Below, in pieces: positions 63,696-64,000 of a stretch of DNA of 64,000 nucleotides. Where the stretch lies: assembly GCA_963842775.1 (NCBI GenBank), contig CAWJHQ010000001.1:124001-188000 (forward strand), written 5' to 3'. Made by a program: the position numbers and the translations under genes. Below the pieces are notes generated by a model, which was not told where the DNA came from, did not search any database, and worked only from the letters and a program-made list of their open reading frames with translations. Numbering within the stretch: the first letter of the stretch is position 1; each line of letters begins with the position of its first letter. Source of the DNA: R-RK-3 sp963842775. Its GTDB lineage: Bacteria; Pseudomonadota; Alphaproteobacteria; Rhizobiales; Rhodomicrobiaceae.

Positions 63696-64000
63696 GTTTG
63701 TCGGACATTACGGCGTTTCCTATGCGGTCAGGCCGCTCGAGGCACGCATACCGCTCTGGATCTGGTTCATCGCAGTACAATGGCTTGACGTCGTGTGGTC
63801 GTTGCTGGTGTTCCTTGGCATTGAACGTCTGAACATTGTACCCGGCTTTACCGAGGCGAACGCTCTCGACCTCTATTACATGCCCTATACGCATGGTTTG
63901 CCAGGATCGATTGTGCTCTCCCTCATACTCGGCGGCGTTGTGGCTTTATTCATTTCGGGCAATGCGGTGAGAACCATCCTTCTTGTTGCGGCCGCGTCGT
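63696..64000 (+). CDS. Polytopic membrane protein, DUF457-like, partial (runs off the right edge)
   Basis: The visible 101 residues start MFVGHYGVSYAVRPLEARIP, then a helix LWIWFIAVQWLDVVWSLLVF. LDLYYMPYTHGLPGSIVLSL with a conserved His pair (GHYG and YTHG) follows. This arrangement resembles DUF457/YdjM-type membrane-bound putative metal-dependent hydrolases. A CGAGG-type site lies before the ATG. The C-terminus is outside the window. Confidence 0.65.

Overview
The window is a GC-rich stretch of an alphaproteobacterial chromosome, probably Hyphomicrobiales (Rhizobiales) or a close relative. The main evidence is gene order. hemE diverges from ppsR-maf, followed by aroE-coaE-dnaQ, secB, fxsA, a Tim44-domain gene, mltA and smr, which is the block around the chromosomal origin in many alphaproteobacteria. 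hisE-coaA, leuS-lptE and dapB-gpmA, also typical of the class, follow. The 400-bp gap between hemE and ppsR holds a perfect DnaA box inside an inverted repeat and is the best candidate for oriC.

Layout. 0-17 kb: origin region and housekeeping genes, interrupted by two accessory inserts (maf//aroE with an SMP-30 lactonase-like gene; dnaQ//secB with a VOC protein, cupin, ankyrin protein, tripartite-tricarboxylate binding protein and GntR regulator). 17-35 kb: mgsA, a PAS hybrid kinase, dapB, gpmA, a secreted TPR-caspase protein, nth, a PfkB kinase, a catalase-like peroxidase, coaA, hisE, yggS, leuS and lptE. 35-41 kb: an insert separating lptE from holA, with a CorA remnant, a polytopic membrane protein and a secreted ADP-ribosylglycohydrolase-like protein. 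42-45.6 kb: poorly characterised small genes, an array of short repeats and two small genes resembling double-glycine-leader peptide precursors. 45.8-51.8 kb: a compact five-gene signalling operon (CHASE3 kinase with three receivers, CheR, CheB, receiver-kinase, response regulator). 52-60 kb: a decaying region with a leucine-rich-repeat protein, a YcaQ-type protein, remnants of AraC, LysR, hydrolase and UvrD genes, an IS1182-like element and a GST gene split by a miniature element. 60-64 kb: an RDD membrane protein, a SnoaL-like protein, an AT-rich membrane-protein gene and a partial membrane protein.

Two features cut across the window. First, short repeats with terminal inverted repeats are common between genes. 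Several are flanked by a duplicated TA or by TTA/TAA, and one sits inside a GST gene so precisely that removing it with one TA restores the reading frame. Second, at least 23 reading-frame breaks occur, many in genes normally essential (hemE, aroE, leuS, holA, coaA), and every one I could resolve is a +1 shift. This looks like insertion-type sequencing error rather than pseudogenes, so affected genes are annotated as single genes with the suspected position stated. No tRNA, rRNA, CRISPR array or recognisable riboswitch was seen. Family assignments come from recognised motifs without database searches.
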